A DNA stretch of 64,000 bases from Arabidopsis thaliana (taxonomy: Eukaryota; Streptophyta; Magnoliopsida; Brassicales; Brassicaceae), in the NCBI RefSeq assembly GCF_000001735.4, contig NC_003075.7, forward strand, positions 18,167,001 through 18,231,000, in the 5' to 3' direction. Numbering within the stretch: the stretch's first letter is position 1; each line of letters begins with the position of its first letter. The notes beneath the pieces were generated by a model. That model did no database searches. It was not told the DNA's origin and was given only the letters and a program-made list of their open reading frames with translations. The translations under genes were made by a program, and so were the position numbers. Positions 36,391-51,297 of this stretch are shown in pieces.

Positions 36391-37634
36391 ATGGAGTCCA
36401 ATATAGGAACACCGGACGAGACGTCAAAGCATCCTCCACGGCCTCCGTCTTCGTTTTTATCACTACCGGAGGATATTGTTTTGAGCAGCTTGGCTCGTAT
36501 CGATATCGTACTACCCAAAGCTCTCTCTTGTCTCCAAGAGCTTCCGCTCGTTGGTCCTCTCAGACTTACTCTATGAGGTACGAAGCGAACTTCAAACTCA
36601 AGAAGAATGTGTTTATCTCGGCCTACAACCGCCCAACAAACGTTGTCCCATCTGGTTTAGTCTCTGGATAAAACCTGATGATCAAACCCTTAACCAATAT
36701 TGCAACATTCAAGAAAAGTCTACTAGAAATTTATTGGTACCAGTTCCATCTTCCTATACTCCTTTCCCACCAAATTTAATATGCGCAGAGGTTGGCTCAG
36801 AAATTTACACGGTCGGCAGCCATATATATCATGCGATGTGGGTCCATAATGAGCTGACTGGCAACGGTCGTAAAGCCCCTAGCATGATGGTGGGTCGCAT
36901 GGAACCCCATGTATGCGTTCTCGGTGAGAAAATATATGTAATGGGAGGTTGTCGACCAGATGAATCAACGAATTGGGCTGAGGTTTTCGACCCAAAGACT
37001 CAAACTTGGGAACCTTTACCGGACCCTGGCCCCTGAGGTCCGGCTCTCTTTAAATAAAAAGATCTTACCGATGGATGGAAATATTTGTGTGACGATCAAG
37101 AAGAAGAATGTGGAGAGCAAGAAGAAGAAGAAGAATGTAGAGAGCAAGAACAAGAAGAAGGACTTCGTTTACCTTTTAAAAGAAAAAAAATGGGAAGTTG
37201 TCAAGGATCACTCAAGCTTGGTGGAGAAATATTGTGTCATAGAGAATGTAGAATACACTTATGCGGATAAAAGATGTTGGTGGATGGAAACAACGTCGTC
37301 AGAAGAGTCGTCAGAAGAGTGGAGATTGGTCAACGGTTTGACTGGACTTGATGCGTACGTTATAAATGATACTGAATTTTGTACTTATGGTGGAAAGCTT
37401 CTACTCTTTTGGGACAGTCCTGCCTTGTCTCCTCTTGATCAAACCAAGAAAATTTGGTGTGCTGTGATTTTGCTTGACAAGAGTCTCAATGATGAAGTTT
37501 CGGGTCAGATTGAGTGGGCTGATGTTGTTCTTACAGTCCCTGTGTCCTATACACTCTGGGATTGTGTGAAATTCTCGACATACTCAACAATATGCTTTCC
37601 AGTTTTGTTTTTCAATACACAAACACACACCTAG
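36391..37634 (+). pseudogene. F-box/kelch-repeat gene with two frameshifts
   Basis: F-box/kelch proteins are substrate adaptors of SCF ubiquitin ligases and form a very large, fast-evolving family in Arabidopsis. Three frames are needed. Frame one (36391 to about 36505) encodes an F-box start (SLPEDIVLSSLAR). Frame two (about 36508 to 37030) encodes the rest of the F-box (YYPKLSLVSKSFRSLVLSDL) and kelch repeats ([33 protein letters not shown]). Frame three (about 37030-37634) encodes the C-terminal half ([10 protein letters not shown] through [12 protein letters not shown]). The breaks sit near GCTCGTATCGATATCG and in a CCCC run near 37030. A Lys-rich insertion with a repeated KKNVESK unit lies at about 37098-37160. 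Without correction the F-box product ends after 61 residues. Confidence 0.8.
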
Positions 37635-38060
37635 TCTGGTGTTTTTTAATCCAAAAGTTATGATACTACATTGTATTAGTTTACGATTTTATTTTTAAAA
37701 AGTTCACAGTTTTTAGTGTTGGAGCTCTGTTTTCTCAAAGTGGTGCCAGGCACTGTTTGACTAAAATTTCGGCTAATCCCTTACGGAATGTCATTGATTC
37801 ATATCGATTTCAAATACGTATCCAGATCTTCTTCATCTGTTACAGTGTATAGATATCAATACAACAAATACCTGAAATTAAATTCAAAGAAAAAGAAACT
37901 AAGATTAAAAGAGGATTGGTTGACAAAATAAATTTAAAATCATAATGTGAGATAAATATAGAAACAACAATACTAAAAAACGAAAACAACAAGTTGGTTT
38001 GGATTCATGATTACAAACCCCAACTTATAAAAAAAAGACTATAATTCGACAGAAATAAGT
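37635..38060. other. Gap between pseudogene and BBX20 3' end
   Basis: AT-rich, holds the BBX20 3' UTR. No other feature seen. Confidence 0.5.
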
Positions 38061-39421
38061 TCAAGAGAAGGGTTTGTGATCCCAAAACCCTTGATGATGG
38101 AATTGTGAAGAACCATCATAAACCCTATAAGACTCACTGTTATTGTTATTAGTAATAATGTTATCCTCATAGGAGACACAAGAAGGGTGTTCAAGCAAAT
38201 CCTCCACTCTCCAACCCGGTAATGTCTCCATCAAATACTCGGATATACTACCTGTACAACCCGATCCCGACCCCGAATCGCTCACGTGATGGTAGTTTTC
38301 TTCTATCCCATAATAGCAATTGCTCGTGGTCGTCGAAGAAGAGCTCGTAAATACCTCATTGGAGGCCGAGCTCGGGACCTCGCTCGATACTGATTTTGGT
38401 CGGGTTTTGGCTCGACCAAATGCAGCAGCAGAGTTGGAATTGGAGGCTCTTGGGTAGGCTGACGGGGAGGCAGAGATCTTAACGCCGGTAAGGAGGAATC
38501 TATTGTGTTTCTTAGTGTGCTCATTAGCTTGATGTATTGGAATGTCACATTCTCTGCATAGTATTGCTCTGTCTTCTTGGCAAAATAATAATGCACGCCT
38601 CTCCTGTCATATGTATAAAGGTTTAGTACCATTTAATAATAGATAATCAAGAAGACTCTTGTTTTGTATCCATCTATTTTAAAACATACTTATCTGCTAG
38701 ATTTGACCTTTTCAAACAAAAAACATTCCATTTTATTGTTTTATTTTATTTAATGAACAGCAAAAAGAAATATCCTTTTCTCCACGGCTTACCTTCCCAA
38801 AGAAGAAAGTATTTTAATATCGTAATAACTAATAACTCGATTTAATTGGTTAATATCTTAAGTTTGATTAGTGTGTAACCAAATAAATCACCAAGGTGTT
38901 TGGTAAGCTCAATCTCTGTTCTCTTTTTGAGAAAAGTAATATTTGGTCGTGGCCATAAAATTCCTCGTCAAAAATTGTGTGAAACCTCAAATTTGCTAGG
39001 AAAGGAAGTAAACTTGTTGCCAAATAATCATTTTCTCACCAACCAACAAACAAATCTCGGAAAGAAAGAAGAAAAAAAAAGTGACTCAGGTCACCCGAAA
39101 CATCCGTTCATGAAACCAGATTTCCATCAATACTATAACATATCTAAAAGCTCACAAATTTTCCAAGTGAAGATTATAATTCTATCAAGAAAGGCAAAAA
39201 AAAAGAGAGAAGTGTTAAATTTTGTTGTTACGTACCCCGCAAATATCACAAAGAGGAGCATCTTTGAAAGTAGGAGAAGTGAGAGAGAACCGGAGATGTT
39301 TCCCGGCTAGTTTATTGGCGAAATGAACATGGCGATCGCAACCATTACAAAGAGCTGCTTCATCCGCACAACAAAACACCGAAGCTTCTTCTTTATCACA
39401 AACAGCACACCAAATCTTCAT
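38061..39421 (-). CDS. BBX20: Double B-box zinc-finger protein BBX20 (BZS1), 242 aa
   Basis: Nuclear transcriptional cofactor in light and brassinosteroid signalling that works with HY5. Two exons: 39421-39236 (62 codons) and 38603-38061 (180 plus stop), separated by a 632-nt intron. The sum is 242 aa, as I remember. B-box 1 is CAVCDKEEASVFCCADEAAL followed by CNGCDRHVHFANKL. B-box 2, CDICGERRALLFCQEDRAIL then CRECDIPIHQANEH, straddles the intron (CDICG / ERRALL). There is no CCT domain, placing it in group IV of the BBX family. The C-terminal half is Ser/Asn-rich with SEYLMETLPGWRVEDLL and ends QGFWDHKPFS. A TATA-like TACTATATAG lies about 120 bp upstream of the ATG (39537-39546). Confidence 0.96.
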
Positions 39422-42400
39422 CTTTCTATTTTCTTTCCTCTCTGTATTACAAAAATAACTTTATTTTTTATTGTTTCTTGAATATAACAAAATTGCTTCT
39501 TCTCACTCTCTCCCTCAACTTGTACCTTTGGACCAGTACTATATAGTAGTGTTTATGTAGAGACACTCATGTGGGTGAGTGTATGTAGAGGTTGATGGGG
39601 TATAAGTGTGGGCAAAAGGGTAAGAATAATGTGTTGGCTTTATAGATAAGCAGCTTAGGTTTCCTTTGTCTTTTTTAACTCCTTCCTCTCATTTTCTTGA
39701 TTTGATAGCTACTCTCTCCTTTGCTTTCAATGCCCCCAAATTGACTTGTTTTGGTTTTGGTTTCACACCCGGTTTGATCTGGTTTAGAATTCAGGGAACT
39801 TAAACAAAAGCATACCGGGTATGTAAGTCAATTAGTATACGTTTTAATCACAAATTACATTAAATTTCGGTTTCATAGAAGGAGGCAGATATTATAATTG
39901 ATAGGAACTTGACGGTAGTACTAGTATGATTAAGTTAGTTAATTTTTGTTTCATTTAATAACACTGAGAACTATTAATTGGTAGTTAAGCTCATTTGTTT
40001 CTTTAGTTTAAATGAGTCTTAAACTCTTAATGCTTTAGAAAAATATTATGTAATTTATACGAATGTAAGGAAAAACAAAAATGATGAATCAGTTTAATTG
40101 TTTCTTTTATATTACCGAAATAGGTAAAGAGGCCTAGAAGTGGGAACTTTTAAGGCTCTTATGGAAGAAAAAGTGCAAAAGTGGAATTTAATAGTACAAT
40201 CTTTTTGGTCTAAAATTCATCTTTTTAGTCAGATGCTAGTTAATCTAATTAATAGAAACGACAAAAAAATCGAAATAAAAACTAATTAAAGAAATGGAAA
40301 AGGTGGGGGAACTTTGAGAAATGGCCAGCTCTTCATGCCAGCTTTTGTCTTCCATCATCCATGTGTATATCTACTTCCTTTTTTTTTTTTTTTTACCTCA
40401 ATAAATAAATATCGCCGCTCTTTTTTTTTATATAGATTTTATGTGTATTAGTTGAACAAATAGTATAAATTATTGAATGGCAAATCCATTTTCCAATCTT
40501 CTTCATACACTCAACAAACACTGCCATGTATTTGATATTGGTTTCGGTATAAACCTAACCAACCATAGCTTATTTAAAAACCATAGCTTTATGAACTTCA
40601 ATTTATTCTTACAGATTTTGGTTCAGTTTCTATTCCGGTGGTTTGTATCGGTTCTGTCTAACTTGATTGAAAATGGTACAATATGCTGTAATCGTTATAA
40701 AGTGGCCTTAATGACCGTTGAGAATTGAGATTTAGACATGATCTAATTGTATTAACAGGCTAGACATGATCATCGCTTGTTCATGTATCTTTTTAATGAA
40801 TGAAATTTCTTAAATGTTCTCGTAGTAATCCCAATAACCAAACATACTCGTATTAATATAAGCTTTGCGGTCATGTCGGCCATATTGTTCGAATTTAAAT
40901 GAGTTTTTTTTTGGTATAATAAACGCTGAATACTTTTGATATAAAATAAGTAGAGTGGATCTGATCTTTTGAAGAATAATAATTTTAGATAATATATAAT
41001 TTATGAGGAAGAAGACGACAAAAAACACTTTTAGAGGAAGAAGATATGGATGATCTCTCTCGATTCTCGAATCTTTCCCCTCGTTACTTATTTTTTTTTT
41101 GTCAACTTCCCTTCTTGCATTAAAAATCTATACATTCATTTTGACTGACTCTTTGAAGAAAATTTTTAAGAATTTTTGAGTTTGGGTTTCAACGAAGTAA
41201 CTTCGTCAGGACTTGGTACTAAAAAACGATATTGTTGATCTCATTTTTTTTTTTTTTTATCCAAGCTGCTGCGTGGAATCATATCGTCTTTTGGTTTGCA
41301 TTTGATGTACATAAAGAAAAACAAACAAACCAGGTAACAAATCGTTTTCAAAGAAAAAAAAGAAAAGGTTCTTTGCGTGATTTTAAAAGAGATCAAATTT
41401 TTTATATAATATTTGTAGATCTTGAGTCACATGGATGTACTACTGGACTTTTTGAAAAGGTTCTTCGTGCACTTTTTAGACATTCCTTCTTATAAAATAG
41501 TATGCATGGGACCTTTACCAATTAACTACTACCATCAATTATTCATCGATGGACTCCAATTAATTTCAAATTTGTTTCCATATTTTTGTGTAACCTAACA
41601 AAATCCAATCATTCATCGATATATCACTGTCCTTGTTTTGTGTTAAATAATGCTAATTTGCTCTGCTAATTGACTATTCTTCGATTTCGATATCTATTTT
41701 CTTGTTACCAAGTTTAATCTCGAATTGTCACATTAATTTTCATATTTTTGATCAGTCGGTGCGTCAATTTTTGTGAGCGGAGTATTAATTATATCGTTTG
41801 TCTTTGTCTTTGTCTTAAATCCAACAATGGGTTCGTGGACCATTTCCTGACATGTTTATTGCTTCTTTCAATCATGTCCGTCCAAATCCCGTAGATCTCA
41901 GTGTATATTAATACGTACAATCCCACTTTAGCTTTTATTTCTGTCTTCAAAGGAAAATAAGAAAAAGAAAAAATCGTATGAGAGCTTTTGTGGTCCAAAT
42001 TGTGACTAATTTTTTTGAAAATACGTTTGTGTTTACGTTATATACACATTTACGATTTACATCTCCAATTGTTATATGCTTTCTTGAAATTTCGACCGGG
42101 ATATTATATGCCTTGTCCAAGAAAAAAGAAAGAGAGACCTGAATCTTGGAACTAAGTTATTTGGGGGTGTCACTCATGGGCCAATATTGGGTCCATTTTG
42201 AAAAGCACATCACTATTTCAACCCAATTAATGAGAGTCCCATACTAACGCTGATGTTACTATTGTACCGAACCAGTTTTGAAGCCCATTAAAAGCCCAAT
42301 ACGAAAGTACGTTTGTAAATTTGGGAGCCCAAGAGGGGTAAATATGGAATAAAAAATACGCGATGTGGACAAAATAATTTACAGCTACTATCTCTCCTCC

Positions 42401-42512
42401 GTCTTGGCTTCGTGGTGGTCTCTCTGACATTATCGTCAGACAAATAATTTCTAAATATCTCTCCTCTCCTCTCGTTTGATTCCAAAAAAAAAAGCTCATC
42501 GACGAACGAACG
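39422..42512. promoter_or_regulatory. 3.1-kb divergent region: BBX20 and VHA-a3 promoters
   Basis: BBX20 leader and TATA lie at the left end. Two site II-type motifs (minus-strand TGGGCT, about 42281-42300) and another GGGCC near 42178 lie 210-330 bp before the VHA-a3 start, as in many housekeeping promoters. Poly-T runs occur at 40379-40394, 41091-41099 and 41244-41258. I see no gene in the central 2 kb. Confidence 0.4.
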
Positions 42513-45500
42513 ATGGCGGAAAGTGGCGGTGGCGGTGGCTGTTGTCCGCCGATGGATCTGATGCGTTCAGAGACGATGCAACTTGTTCAGCTCATTGTTC
42601 CCATGGAATCTGCTCATCTCACCGTCTCTTACCTTGGAGATCTTGGCCTCGTCCAATTCAAAGACGTCCGTACTCATTCTCCTTCTCTCTATCTCTCGAT
42701 GTTTTTGTTGACGAAATATGCTATTGGATTGTGCATTTTCTTATTTCCAATTGCAAATCCGCGTCTGATGAACAATTTTCCTCTGTTGGATTTGGATTTT
42801 GACGGGGTTTTCTGGTCTCGAATTTGGAACCCTAGGTTTAATTCAGGTTTTAAAAAGAGTTTACGCATCTATCTATCTATGTATAGCTGTTATTTGAATA
42901 TCGCGATCAATTTTGACTTTGGCGTTTGGTTGAAATATAGATTTTCCTCACCACAGATCTTTTTGGTGAATAACTCTCTTCTTATAAACCTTTGTTTTTT
43001 AATGTTGATCTCAGCTTAATTCAGAGAAGAGCCCATTTCAACGTACTTACGCAGCACAGGTACATTCATGCTTGTGTATCTGTTGGAATTTGTGATACAA
43101 TGTTTTTCGTATATATGATTACATTACGAGAAGGTACATCGTACACGGTTGTGATAATTTGGCTTTTGTTTTTTGATGGATTAAGATTAAAAGATGTGGA
43201 GAAATGGCACGGAAAATACGTTTCTTCAGGGATCAAATGTCAAAAGCAGGAGTTCCAGCCAAGGAAATGCAAGGGAAAGAAAATGACATTGACTTGGATG
43301 ATGTTGAGGTAAAAATGGGGATCCATGCTTCTCATTTCCATGCCATGCTTTTCGTTTTCTCACGGATATACTTTTTTCTTCCTTCTGGCTTGTTAGGTAA
43401 AGCTTGGAGAGCTAGAAGCTGAACTTGTTGAAATCAATGCTAATAATGACAAGTTGCAGCGCTCCTATAATGAGCTTATGGAGTACAAGTTGGTTCTTCA
43501 GAAGGTATATTTATAGTTCATAGATTTGAAGATGTTATGTACGATTTTTGGTATCAGTGGTATGTTTTGGGTGATTTGATTTGCAATCAACTTTGAATTT
43601 GTTTTTTTTTTTTTTTTTACAATATGGAAAAGTTAAGATACTAAGTCTATCCCACGATAGGTAATGTTTGATTAAGAGAAATCATAAGAGTATGAGGATT
43701 TTTATGGTAGTTAGTAGGTTTTTAATTTTATGGTTAAATTGGTTGTGCATCTTGAGCTTATTTATCTGAATGTGATCTTTCAGGCTGGTGAGTTCTTTTC
43801 TTCTGCTCATAGAAGTGCCGCAGATCAACAGAGAGAGACAGAATCACAACAAGCGGGTGAAGATCTGCTGGAGTCTCCTTTGTTACAGGAAGTATGAAAA
43901 AGGCAACTGTTCTCATGCTTAAAGTTTTTGTAATTTCTTATTTAGTTACCAACAGTCACAATAGTTTCTTTTAAACAGGAGAAGTCCATTGATTCGACAA
44001 AGCAAGTAAAGCTTGGATTTCTTACCGGATTAGTGCCTCGTGAAAAGTCTATGGTCTTTGAGAGGATTCTGTTCCGTGCGACCAGGGGCAACATTTTTAT
44101 CCGACAGACTGTCATTGAGGAGCCAGTCATTGATCCCAACTCTGGGGAGAAGGTCAGATGCTTCTGCTTTCCTCTTGAATTCTCTTAGACATAGGAGGCA
44201 AGCTCTTATACTGATAGGAGTCCAGTTACTTTCTTTCCTTCTCTAATTTCTGCTCTCATATATATATACATGCTAGATATTTAAAATATGAAACTGTCTA
44301 TGCGGCTTTAATACTTTCCACCTGTTAGTGTTGCATCTATCTATATTTTGTCGATGTACAGAGCCAGGACTTTCTTGAACATGGAAGGCTGATCTGGTTA
44401 GAAAAGAAATATACTTTTCTGTGTATCCATTGGAGTTGACTTCGAACTTATAAATATTGCAGGCTGAGAAAAATGTTTTTGTTGTCTTCTATTCCGGGGA
44501 AAGAGCGAAAAGCAAAATTCTGAAAATATGTGAAGCTTTTGGGGCCAATCGTTATCCTTTCAGTGAGGACCTTGGAAGACAAGCTCAGATGATAACCGAG
44601 GTATGTATTATCATTCTTGTTCATGTTCTTAGTGGGAGGTGTAGTAAATATTTATTATTGTTTGTTGTCATAGACCCTTACTTCCCTGGATATTTTTTCT
44701 TTGTACACGGCTTTCTTTTGACATGAGTCATACTTACTAACAGGATTTTTGTATTCGTTTGCACTCAGATGTCCAATAAACGCTAATCCATGAGAATATA
44801 ATGTTTTGACTTTTGATCATTGATGTTCTGAATTAGTTAGAAATCGTTTAGCATCCATGTCATGATGCATCTTAGGCTAGCAATTTTATGATGATACTGT
44901 AAGCTCAGAAACTGTTTGCCATGTTTAACTTCTTCACAATGTTTCAGGTTTCTGGTCGATTATCCGAGCTTAAAACCACGATAGATGCTGGGTTAGGTCA
45001 GCGTAACATTCTTTTGCAGACCATTGGAGATAAGTTTGAACTATGGAACCTCAAGGTATTATCCTATGTGGATCAATGTTGGGGAGTGTTGACCTATTAT
45101 TTCCACTCCATACAAGATGACGTCAACTATTTATTTACCCTTTGCAGGTACGCAAAGAGAAAGCTATCTATCATACATTGAACATGCTTAGTCTTGATGT
45201 GACGAAGAAGTGCCTCGTGGCCGAGGGCTGGAGTCCTGTCTTTGCATCAAGAGAAGTGAGTTGTTCATTTTGTTGCACTGTCAATTGCAATATTGAATAA
45301 CACATTCCTTGACTGTGAGTTTATTGTTTTTTTATCGTTTACTTAGTATAATGGGGTTTTGTTGTGCAGATTCAAGATGCATTACAGCGTGCCGCCGTTG
45401 ACTCCAATTCTCAAGTTGGATCAATTTTCCAGGTCCTAAGAACCAAAGAGTCGCCACCAACTTATTTTCGCACAAACAAATTTACTTCTGCAATCCAGGA

Positions 45501-47752
45501 AATTGTTGATGCGTATGGGTAAGTGTCTTTCTGGAGCTTTTGACGCAGTTTAAGAAACGGGAAATTGAAGATAGCCTTTGAATTATAAGAAAATGTGTTG
45601 TAGACTGCGTTTTACTCTTGTCACAGTTTCCTATGAACTCTACTCTGCAGTGTGGCCAAGTATCAGGAAGCCAATCCAGGTGTATTCACCATTGTTACCT
45701 TCCCCTTCCTTTTCGCTGTTATGTTTGGTGATTGGGGGCATGGAATATGCATTCTGCTTGCAACTATGTACTTGATATTGAAAGAAAAGAAACTTGCCAG
45801 CCAGGTAATAATACTCCAACTGATGTCACTTACGAGTGTTAACACGCGAGATTGAAATCTGTCTCATCAGCAGAACTTGCTTATAATTTAGCTGTTTGTT
45901 TTACTATAGAGTTGCATGCAAATATGAAAGAATGGGAAATTCACTTGACGTTTCTAAAGATCAGATTAGTCTGTTGCATTTTGATGTTTTGTGCTTACAA
46001 GTTCTAGATGCTAACCTCTTCAATCGTTGCTTCCTGACAACAGAAACTTGGGGATATTATGGAAATGGCTTTTGGTGGGCGTTATGTCATTTTGATGATG
46101 TCACTCTTCTCAATATACACTGGATTAATCTACAACGAGTTCTTCTCTATACCATTCCCATTGTTTGCTCCTTCAGCGTATGATTGCCGGGATGTCTCTT
46201 GCAGGTATTCAGGCTACTTCTAATAATTCAGGTTTTTAAATGAAAAAGCATATTAGTAGAACAATTGTAGGAATATCTTTACGGTTCTGATTTTTTTTTA
46301 TTTTTTTTTTCCGTTTTCTTCTCTTTGTTCAGCGAAGCTACAACAATTGGTTTGATAAAGGTCAGAGACACTTATCCATTTGGTCTAGATCCTGTGTGGC
46401 ATGGATCCCGCAGTGAGCTGCCATTCCTGAACTCGCTGAAGATGAAAATGTCAATCCTTCTCGGAGTTTCTCAAATGAACCTCGGAATCATAATGAGCTA
46501 CTTTAATGCTAGATTCTTCAAATCAAGTGTAAATATATGGTGGGTTCAGTTGATATTTTCTGACCATAGCGTGCTCTCTCTCTCTCCAGTTCCTTAAACA
46601 GTAAAAATCAGTCATCATCTCAGCATCTAATTTTGCGGGCTTGCAGGTTCCAGTTCATTCCCCAAATGATATTCTTGAACAGCTTGTTTGGCTATCTCTC
46701 AGTCCTCATCATCATAAAGTGGTGCACTGGTTCTCAAGCAGATTTGTATCATGTAATGATATATATGTTCCTGAGCCCAATGGACGAGTTAGGAGAGAAT
46801 CAACTGTTCCCTCACCAGAAAACATTACAGGTTAGTATCTCTACGTAGCCGTTGCTCTTACGACGAGATCTAGAAAAGCATGCCATATGCTTTGGTTCAC
46901 TCATCCCTTTCCTTGCCATTTTCAGCTTGTGCTTCTCTTTCTGGCTCTTGTTTCTGTTCCGTGTATGTTGCTTCCAAAGCCGTTCATCTTGAAGAAACAA
47001 CATGAAGCTGTGAGATTCTTTCCTTTTCCCTTTTTTGAGTTTCTTTATAAGGTCGTGTTTATTTCTTCTTTGCTGATCGTCCTTAAGGGTTTGCTTCTCC
47101 AGAGGCATCAAGGCCAGGCGTACGCACCTCTTGACGAGACAGATGAGAGTCTTCATGTAGAGACAAACGGAGGAGGATCCCATGGGCATGAGGAGTTTGA
47201 ATTCAGCGAGATATTTGTGCATCAGCTGATTCACACCATAGAGTTTGTGCTTGGAGCTGTTTCCAACACCGCTTCTTACCTGCGTCTATGGGCTCTCAGG
47301 TATGAGTAGTAGAAGCTATACATGAATTACATAACCTATACTCGTGGCTTAATATCCATTCTTTTGTTTCAGTCTTGCCCACTCGGAGCTGTCATCAGTC
47401 TTCTATGAGAAGGTCCTCCTTCTCGCTTGGGGGTATGCATTCATTGATCCATCTCTCTCTCTCTCTTTTTTCCCCCTAAATCTATCTCCATCTTTGGTCT
47501 AACATGTCTAATCTTTTCGTGTCTCGTTGGCACTAACAACGAAACAGTTACAACAATCCGTTGATCCTGATCGTTGGGGTCTTGGTGTTCATATTCGCAA
47601 CCGTGGGAGTTTTGCTGGTGATGGAGACACTAAGCGCGTTCCTTCACGCGCTGCGTCTTCACTGGGTTGAGTTTCAGAACAAATTCTACGAAGGAGATGG
47701 TTACAAGTTCGCTCCTTTCACTTTCATTTTCACGGCAAACGAAGACGAGTGA
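42513..47752 (+). CDS. VHA-A3: Vacuolar H+-ATPase V0 subunit a3 (821 aa)
   Basis: Tonoplast isoform of the large V0 subunit a, which forms the proton half-channels of the V-ATPase and drives vacuolar acidification. Eighteen exons: 42513-42665, 43015-43059, 43186-43308, 43397-43504, 43784-43891, 43979-44152, 44463-44600, 44948-45055, 45148-45255, 45370-45518, 45651-45804, 46044-46204, 46333-46539, 46647-46830, 46926-47009, 47103-47299, 47373-47432, 47548-47752. The sum is 2466 nt, 821 aa, as I remember. The N-terminal half is soluble and coiled ([20 protein letters not shown]). Membrane segments start near [20 protein letters not shown]. The buried essential Arg is in [19 protein letters not shown]. 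The 93-nt intron 47010-47102 is a multiple of three without a stop, so retention would keep the frame. Confidence 0.97.
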
Positions 47753-48229
47753 TGTGATTCATTCCTCTCATCCTCTGCATTTTGCATATATAAGGTACAA
47801 AAAACATGTTTGATTTCTTTCTATTAAAATCCAATATATTTTTTCCCCTTCTCTCCGTATAAGGGTCAATTAAATTTATTTATTTGCCTGTGGAGATAAA
47901 TTTTTACCATAAAAAATGAGGGGATACTTGGATCTGTACGAGGCATAAAAACGATTTGTTGTTGTTGTTTGTTTGGAATTAAATAATACGCTGTGGATAT
48001 GAATAAAGTCAGGAATTGGACCTTCCCAACATGTATATGTTTTTTCAGGCCGTGGGACTATATAATGGCCCAGTAATGATCTTTTATTATCCCATTATTA
48101 CATTGCTGTTTGTTTAAAACTAAATGCACTCTGTCGTTTAAGCAGCACATGCACGCCGTTTTATTATTTACAAAAATATATCAAATATATTTTATTGAGT
48201 TATTCCACGTAAGCTATTATCAAGGGTCC
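47753..48229. other. VHA-a3 3' flank
   Basis: 3' UTR and AT-rich spacer. No gene seen. Confidence 0.5.
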
Positions 48230-48690
48230 GAGTTTGAGCCCATATAAAGTGATAATAGTTTAAAAAGGCTCATTTTAACGGCCCAGTGTCGATTAAACAT
48301 ATATTAGGCCTAAGTAAATTGTTACTTAATAGAAACGCTCATTTAACGGCCCTGAATCGATTAAACTTCATATATTAGGCCCAGAGAAACTGATATTTGT
48401 TAGAAAGGTTCATTTAACGGCCCAGTCTCGATTAAACTTTTATATACTAGCCCCAGATCAACTGATACTTTTTAAAAAGGCTCATTTAACGGACCAGTCC
48501 ATTATATTGAGCCCAGGTAAACTGATTAAAACGGCTCATTTAACGGCCCAGACTTGATTAAACTTTCATATATTAGGCCCAGATGAACTGATACTTGATA
48601 AAAAGGCTCATTAAACGGCCCAGACTCAATTTAACTTTCATATATTGGGCCATAAACTGATACTTGTTAAAGTGGGCTCATTGCTAATGA
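48230..48690. repeat. Minisatellite of about 70-bp units carrying GGCCCA motifs
   Basis: The anchor GGCTCATTTAACGGCCCAG (with variants) starts at about 48267, 48336, 48407, 48479, 48533, 48605 and 48675, giving spacings of 69, 71, 72, 54, 72 and 70 bp. A partial unit precedes (from 48230). Each unit has GGCCCA near the anchor and usually a second GCCCA in ATATTAGGCCCAGA. The unit at 48479 is about 17 bp shorter. The array lies between the 3' ends of VHA-a3 and RD19A. Confidence 0.9.
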
Positions 48691-48825
48691 GCATTGTACG
48701 GTTTTGCTCAATAGAACGCATTTTATTTACAAGCAAGAAGCAGAGATAAATAGAGAGAGTCAGCAGCGCAAAGAGAGCTCGCTCATACAAATCACCAAAG
48801 TAATTAAAACTTATTGACGAGATGC

Positions 48826-50326
<1,501 letters not shown>

Positions 50327-51297
50327 TTGATTTGCAATTAGATTGAAGGAAGCAGAGAAGGATTAATATAGATAGAACCCTCAGTAGATTATCACACGCA
50401 ACGTGAATGTATAGGTGTATGTATAGGTCTCTGCTACACGTCTTTTTCCCTTTGGAGATTAGCTTTCGGTTTCTTTTAAGATAATTTTAAAAGATATTGT
50501 TGTCATCATTATTATAGTCGGAGAAAAAATCGGAAGATATTTATGGTATTTATTATTATTTTAAGATGCCTTATCCAAGGGGAAAGGAGAGAGTTAACCA
50601 ATGATGTAGAACCACGTGTTAATCATTGAATGGGTATGGAGTAATGGAATGGGATAGGTTCAACTTGTTGTTAGCAGTGCCGTGTTGTCTTGGATAATAT
50701 TAATTCTCTCTTTTCTAAAAACTTTAAAAAATAGTTCTATCTTCCTCTTTTTCTGAGACAAATGTAGAAGCTCATGATCGGTAGTTGCCATGTTTCTCTT
50801 CTCTGATTCATTTATTTATGTTCCCAGTGTACTAAAAATAATTTGTAATGTAATTTTATTGATTTTTAGTGTACCTCCTGGTTTTTGGCTGTACTTTGAA
50901 CCAAATTATGAAGACACGATGATCAAATATGTCTCTTTGAATATGCGTTTTAGAATTAATAAAGAATGAAAAACTAATAAAGAATGAAGGGTTTCTAGAG
51001 TTCACAATGAAAACAAACAAATAAGGAACCAACACTCTCTTTGTTTGTTTGTTTGTTTTGTTTTCTTATTATAAACAAACCATTTTACCCAAATTTTATA
51101 TGTGACAACTAAAGGAGATGAGAAACCACCATACGCTATACATATAAATTATACAACAATCAAGCCAACAAACCTAAACCCTCATTTTTTAAGAAAGAAA
51201 AAACTAGAGAGGGAAAGAAAACAAAACCACCTTTGTAGATTACACGATTGATACTCAGACTCACCAACCAGATATCTATAGCCTTTACAAGTTTATG
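50327..51297 (-). promoter_or_regulatory. RD19A promoter with ABRE-like G-box; SHL 3' flank
   Basis: CCACGTGT (CACGTG at 50613-50618) is an ABA-response-type element about 290 bp upstream of the RD19A ATG, in keeping with drought induction. The rest is AT-rich and includes the SHL 3' UTR. No gene seen. Confidence 0.5.

Noticed and set aside
46812..47234. 140-codon minus-strand ORF opposite VHA-a3
   Set aside because: Antisense shadow of conserved coding exons and the in-frame intron.
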